Below are positions 59,293-64,000 of a DNA stretch of 64,000 nucleotides, one piece after another. The stretch spans positions 11,253,001 to 11,317,000 of the forward strand of contig CANTUV010000004.1 of the NCBI GenBank assembly GCA_947685225.1, written 5' to 3'. The notes beneath the pieces are model-generated. The model worked only from the letters and a program-made list of their open reading frames with translations, was not told the DNA's origin and searched no databases. The stretch's first letter is position 1. Every line of letters begins with the position of its first letter. This stretch comes from Garcia nutans (Eukaryota; Streptophyta; Magnoliopsida; Malpighiales; Euphorbiaceae). The position numbers and the translations under genes are program-made.

Positions 59293-60115
59293 ATTAACCA
59301 AAAAACCTTACTACTTTCTTAAATTTATAAAAACCTAATCCATTCCAATTTTCCATAATCTTTATAGTAGCCTAAATAATAATAATAATAATTCTAAAGT
59401 CCCAAAACCCTAAATGTTTATTAAAGAACTCTAAATTGAGGCATAAACCTAAATTTGTATCTTTATTTACATTATTTAATTTTAGATTTGATTATGTAGT
59501 TTATTATATGTTTTTATGGTATTTATTTAATTTCAATGCTTGATTTATTTAATTTATCATGGATGATTATTTTCTTTATTATTATGATTATTATTTGTTT
59601 GTTTTAGTATTAAAATTGTAAGAGGTATGTTTCCACCTTGTGGGTACCTCATTAGTTAAGTATTATATAATTTAAATTGCTTTTATATTTTGGACCAATG
59701 TAAAGGACATGTTTCCACCTTTTGGTGGGTGTCTTATTTAGTTTAGACATGGATGATGTAAGGACATGTTTCCATCTTCGAATGGGTGTCCATTTATTTG
59801 CTTTGTTTGGACATTGCTTTGATTTTAATATAATGATGCTTTATTTTAATTGTTGTATGTAATATGGATAATATTGTTATACTTAAGAATTTTATAATAT
59901 TAAAACCTACAAAGGAGGCCAGTTTTAATGAACCGGGCTTTGTGGGGGTGCTAGGCCATTTCTCACCTTCCCCACATGTACCCAACTTTCCGAACCCATT
60001 AGGGGATTGGGGATTCATTAGGAATCAAGTCATCCACCCCTTTCTTTTTCCCAGCCCATCTGGGTGGTGACTCCATTTTCTTCGGGCTTAGGCTCGTGTT
60101 CTCTAAGGCCCTGCT
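59293..60115 (+). repeat. second partial LTR copy fused to B 3' LTR
   Basis: Repeats the LTR segment of about 58590-59290 with a shift near 746 bp, then runs on to the ttctctaaggcc region near the LTR 3' end, where it is cut at about 60115. It has its own hairpin triplet (59622-59791) and differs from the first copy at many sites, so it is either a separate LTR fragment or an old duplication. Confidence 0.75.
59622..59791 (+). other. LTR hairpin triplet (second LTR copy)
   Basis: Hairpins at 59622-59650, 59705-59734 and 59762-59791, same arms. Confidence 0.72.
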
Positions 60116-61165
60116 CGTTTTCTTCAGGTCAAAATGTCCTTATAACCCAAATGCCTTTTGTTGTCTTAGGTAAAAGAGAACTCAGTTGGCTTTTTCAACC
60201 GCCTTTTATATTTTTTCTTTTCTTTCTCTCTTTGTTTTTCTTTTCTCTTTTTTTTCCTTCTTCTTTTTTCTTTTCTCTTTTTTTTTGTTTTTTTTGGTAT
60301 AGCTCTAAAAGAATTGTCTTATTTGTACTAACTTGGGCTTCCAATAATGGATGAGTGGAGTAACATAAATCTTCTTTAACAGGGACAAATCATTTGTTAC
60401 TCTGATGTTGATGTTGTCTTGATATATTGGAGATATTAAGGGAACTTCAACTACCCTTATGGTTTGGAGATCATCAACTATCCTTATGGTCTTGAAAACA
60501 TCAACTACCCTTATGGTCTTAAGAACTTCAACTATCTTCATGATCTTGACTAATCATTGCTTTCTTTTGATCTTCTTGCCTCTTCATCTTAGTGATCATA
60601 AGACTTGTCAAAAATATCACAACAGCTCAGGGTAGGTTGTTGGGGTTGTATGCCAATTAAAAGAAAGCTAAAATTTTATGAAGGCTCAAAGGGACAACTA
60701 GGGATTGATATTTAATAGGGTGAATACTAGTTGTTGGCTCGTCAAACAATGCCTAGATCATCTCTCCCTTAAATAAGTAGAGTTCAATTTCACCTTTAAA
60801 GTTTGTCAAATCATGTTCTAAGACTGACTAGGACCTAGACAAAGATAATTATGCAGGAGCCCTCTCTAAGTAAGCATACACAACTCAATGCTATAGAGCA
60901 ATTCCCTCACCTAGTAAAGTCATTCAAGTCATGATGCCTAGACATATTAATTTATAAACATCAAGCTAGGTTCCTCATTGGTTGAACACCAAAATGAACA
61001 AAGACCAACAAAAATTTTGATGAAAGTAATTTATTCAAACAAACATAATTTGAAAAATAAGATTGTTCCAATTAAATATTAAAGAAAGCAAAACTGAAAA
61101 GCAACATTCAAGCTAAGGAAAGTTCATTGAGTTGGAGTCAAAGATTCTTCATTTATTTAGACATC
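60116..61165 (-). other. element C region downstream of gag
   Basis: Homologous to 15240-16237 of A, including the purine-rich element-strand tract (about 60205-60300). No coding signal. Confidence 0.7.
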
Positions 61166-61939
61166 TCAAGGGCAAGGATTTTTTCCATCATCAAGGATCA
61201 TTGCTTCATCATCCACAGTTAGTCTAAGCTTGCTTAGTAGCATATCATCTTTAGCAGCTTCTCTATCCACATCATGACAAGGTGACAAGATAAAACTCTT
61301 CGTGAAGGTTGTAAGCAATGATGCCCTTCCAAATTTAGGCTGAGGATTATTCTTAGTGTTGGGCTTATCAGGCTCAGGCAGCTTTCCACTGTCAATCAAA
61401 TCTTGGATTTCATGCCTTAATTGAACACATTTATCTGTCTCATGCCCTTGCATTTGATGGAATTGACAGAAGACCTTGGCATCAAAATTTGGCGGTAGAG
61501 GCTTATGTAGAGGCCGAGGTGCCAATGGTTGTAGCAAATCCATTTTCATTAGATTTTCTAACATCTTTGACAAAGGCTCCCTTAAGTCTGAAAATTTATG
61601 CTTCTTTGTTGGCTTAGTTGTTGCATCTTTCTCAACACCTCCTCTTTCCCTTTGACTTTGCCCACTAGGATGATAGCCGCTCCTATTGCTCCACTTAAAT
61701 AGCACATGGTTCGGTTGGTTTTGTAGAATAGGGATTGATCTCTCAGTAGACATGTTCTCCATTGATGTTGCCTTTCCTCTCTTTCTTATGTCAATGGGAG
61801 ATGCCTTATTAGCATTGTTGATGATCTCCAGAATTTCAATCAACTGGGTCTTCATAATTGCAAGCAATTTTTCTCGTAGCTCAGCCATCCTAGATTTGAC
61901 AACTTTATTAACTATGTCCCTTAGCTGGTTTGCATCCAT
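61166..61939 (-). CDS. internally deleted gag of element C, open frame
   Basis: 257 codons from the ATG at 61939 (MDANQLRDIVNKVVKSRM). The N-terminal region is diverged from A and B. The capsid core with SLDPVVQNWF and IRQRPNENF is entirely absent, so the frame passes from a linker (RSIPILQNQPNHVLF) to the C-terminal part (LREPLSKMLENLMKMDLL). The zinc-binding signature CQFHQ, GHETDKC and LRHEIQDLIDSGKLPEP is intact, unlike in A. The frame is uninterrupted to NPCP. It could still bind nucleic acid, but without the core it should not form particles. Confidence 0.8.
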   Translation of the reverse strand: MDANQLRDIVNKVVKSRMAELREKLLAIMKTQLIEILEIINNANKASPIDIRKRGKATSMENMSTERSIPILQNQPNHVLFKWSNRSGYHPSGQSQRERGGVEKDATTKPTKKHKFSDLREPLSKMLENLMKMDLLQPLAPRPLHKPLPPNFDAKVFCQFHQMQGHETDKCVQLRHEIQDLIDSGKLPEPDKPNTKNNPQPKFGRASLLTTFTKSFILSPCHDVDREAAKDDMLLSKLRLTVDDEAMILDDGKNPCP

Positions 61940-62892
61940 TCCTGAAATGTTATAGGTGGTGTCATTGTATGCTCTTGAATTGTCATACTCTAGGTCTGTG
62001 AGCCAGAGAGGATCAAGGATATGTGATGCCAATGTATGTATGTATGCATGTATGCACGAACAATTAACAAACAAGGATAAATGGAACGTTCCTTCCAACC
62101 TTATAACAACCACACACTAATGATGAGTCTCTTTTCCTAGGTATATGGTTAACAAAATACCAACATGGGGTACCTTGTTTTCGAATATTTCCCTCGGACG
62201 TTTCAACCAATAGTTATATTTTCAAAAATGGAAATCAGTTTATAATAATTCCCATTAATTAGGTTTTAATCCATTCAACCATCTATAGTAGCTTTTATGC
62301 TATATTGGATTAAAACTAAATTAAGAGGTTTATTATAAGTAGATTTCTCACTTGAAAAAGTAACTAATGATTCAATGTATTTGGGCCATGAGCAAAAGAA
62401 TTTTTGATTTGTTTTTAGAAAAGTTTTATATCCGAAGACCATCTTGAAAAATTTTGAAAATAGCTTTAGTCTTTTGGATTTTAAAGAAAAATTTATTTTG
62501 AGCTTACAATATACTTAGGTCATATTAGAAAAAGAGCAAACCAAATAAGCCATGATTTAAGCCAAGACAAATTAACCATAGTCAAACAACATGCATTTGG
62601 GGGAAAATCCTAAGGAAAGTAACTAGGCCAATTACATGAGCTTTAGTCTTTGGATAAAAAGGCTTAGGTTCCCATAGCAAGTATATACCAAAAGGTATGA
62701 GGCTATGAGTGGTTATGCTATGCTCGATCTCCATACCTTGAGTGAAAGTATGGTATCCCTTACATAACACAACACGGGTAACACGGGCATCCTAACTCAC
62801 GCACACGATACAATCTAATATGATGCAATGGATAATATCAAAATAAGAAAGAATAGTATAATATAAAGACCAATGGAATCAACTTCTCTTAT
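61940..62892 (-). other. element C leader
   Basis: Homologous to the other leaders but shorter by a deletion (near 62375, where A has extra sequence). Contains the small conserved frame at 62582-62770. Confidence 0.7.
62582..62770 (-). other. conserved leader small ORF (62 codons), copy C
   Basis: MLCKGYHTFTQGMEIEHS start and PQMHVV end. Same length and stop as copy B. Confidence 0.35.
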
Positions 62893-62909
62893 CCCCAGTG
62901 GAGTCGCCA
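62893..62909 (-). other. tRNA-Arg primer binding site, element C
   Basis: The element strand reads TGGCGACTCCACTGGGG, a perfect 17-base complement to the 3' end (with CCA) of plant tRNA-Arg(ACG) as I know it, one base inside the LTR. Confidence 0.9.
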
Positions 62910-62910
62910 C

Positions 62911-64000
62911 TGTGAGCATGGATTTTTGCCCCCATTCCCGGTGGAATGGTTCTTGCAACTTCGGCACTGTTTAGGCTCGGGGCCTTAGAGAACACGGACC
63001 TAAGTCTGGAGAAAATGGAGTCGCCACCCGGATGGGCAGGGAAAAAGAAAGGGGTGGATGACACGATTCCTAAGGAATCCCCAACCCCCTAATGGGTTCG
63101 GAAAGTTGGGTACGTGTGGGGAAGGTGAGAAATGGCCCAGTACCCCCACAACGCCCAGTTCATTGGAACCGACCTCCTTTTCAGGTCTTAATATTATAAA
63201 ATTCTTAAATATAACAATATTATCCATATTACACGTAACAATTGAAATAAAGCATCGATATATAATAAATTAAAATAATTTCCAAGCAAAACAAATAAAT
63301 GGACACCCATCCGAAGATGGAAACATGTCCTTACATCCCATGCCTAAATAGGACACCCACCGAAAGGTAGAAACGTGTCCTTTACATTGGTTCTAAAATA
63401 GAAAAGTAATTTAAATTACATGATATTTAACTAATGAGGTATCCACCAAGTGGAAACATGCCTCTTACAACATTTGGAAGTCTAAATAAATCGATAAAAG
63501 TAAATAACCATTCATCATAAATAAATCATTCATCAAAGGTATTAAACGTCAATAGAAAGTAAACATCCATCCATGATAAATTAAATAAACCAAGCATTGA
63601 ACTTAAATAAATTAAAGCATATAAAATAAATCAAAGCATAATCAAATATAGAATTGAATAAGGCAAATAAAAATCTAAATTATGGCTACTGTTTCCATTT
63701 TGGGTTCTTTATTTCATGTGTTTAGGGTTTTGAAATTTGTAGAATTAGGCTACTGTGAGTTTTTAAAGGAATTAAAATAGATTAAGGTTTTATGTTTTAA
63801 AAGGTTGATAAAGTTCTTTGATTAACCAAATTAGCGCTTGAATGGTGAAATCATGAAACTAGGGTTTGGGCACTTTAAAATACTTAGATTTATGGTTTAC
63901 GGTTATTCATTGAATTATGGTTTCAAGCTTACTGTGTTTGAACATGTTTATAGGGTTTTAAAGTTTTAAAGAATTAGGGTTTAGAAAACTTTATGATTTA
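62911..64000 (-). repeat. 5' LTR of element C, cut by window edge
   Basis: Begins tgtgagc and follows the A LTR for 1090 bp: gagtcgccacc block, ccccaaccccctaatgg, hairpin triplet and the start of the telobox region. Confidence 0.85.
63301..63464 (-). other. LTR hairpin triplet (element C)
   Basis: Hairpins at 63301-63330 (inner loop TTCG in the transcript sense), 63351-63380 and 63436-63464 (GAGGTA/TGCCTC). Confidence 0.74.

Larger units (their letters stand above)
60116..64000 (-). mobile_element. gag-only LTR retrotransposon C, 5' part
   Basis: 5' LTR (62911 to the right edge), primer site, leader, shortened gag and about 1 kb of the region downstream of gag, all minus strand. Arrays and 3' LTR are missing, because the element is cut at about 60115 where plus-strand LTR sequence begins. 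Confidence 0.83.

Noticed and set aside
1..64000. tRNA, rRNA or snRNA genes
   Set aside because: The only tRNA-like matches found are primer binding sites (complements of tRNA 3' ends). No tRNA with both arms and promoter boxes was seen.

Overview
The window is repeat-dense, AT-rich nuclear DNA of a flowering plant, most likely a eudicot. I see no complete host gene. It is a nest of LTR retrotransposons of three kinds (Ty1/copia, a Tekay-like Ty3 chromovirus, and gag-only Ty3 elements primed by tRNA-Arg) plus one CACTA DNA transposon carrying pieces of three plant genes. Evidence for a plant: the captured gene pieces (a BIG1-type ARF-GEF, a STRUBBELIG-family receptor kinase, glutaminyl-tRNA synthetase), a plant mobile domain pseudogene, and plant-type LTR lineages.

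Layout. 1-5626: 5' part of a minus-strand Ty1/copia element, with a gag-pol frame open from 3195 to the left edge and a 1.36 kb 5' LTR. 5627-9743: relic DNA with a divergent LTR (6032-6973) and a broken plant mobile domain gene. 9744-21110: gag-only element A (minus), with truncated 3' LTR, two tandem-repeat arrays, decayed gag, tRNA-Arg primer site and 5' LTR. 21111-28044: overlapping chromovirus-type LTR remnants, one of them split by a clean solo LTR (24952-27434, duplication tacat). 28045-60115: a plus-strand series of gag-only elements (D and B) that share an LTR. Into this series have inserted a Tekay-like element (30667-40149, duplication ctcag), a CACTA element (42389-47936, duplication cca) and a second solo LTR (53260-55721, duplication aaaga). 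60116-64000: 5' half of gag-only element C (minus), facing B.

How the parts work together. The gag-only elements A, B and C share one plan: LTR, tRNA-Arg primer site, about 1.1 kb leader, gag, about 2.5 kb without pol, array 1 (about 41 bp unit), short linker, array 2 (20 and 31 bp units), polypurine tract, LTR. They have no protease, reverse transcriptase or integrase and must be copied by enzymes supplied in trans. The Tekay-like element has the full gag-protease-RT-RNase H-integrase-chromodomain order but carries five premature stops, two frameshifts and a lost RNase H catalytic Asp, although its LTRs are nearly identical.

The most unusual signal is structural. The LTRs of the gag-only family carry three successive 30-bp hairpins of one design whose stems differ by compensating changes. 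A separate 39-bp palindrome, and the units of both internal arrays, behave in the same way. I know of no description of this hairpin set. All alignments and counts were made by eye.
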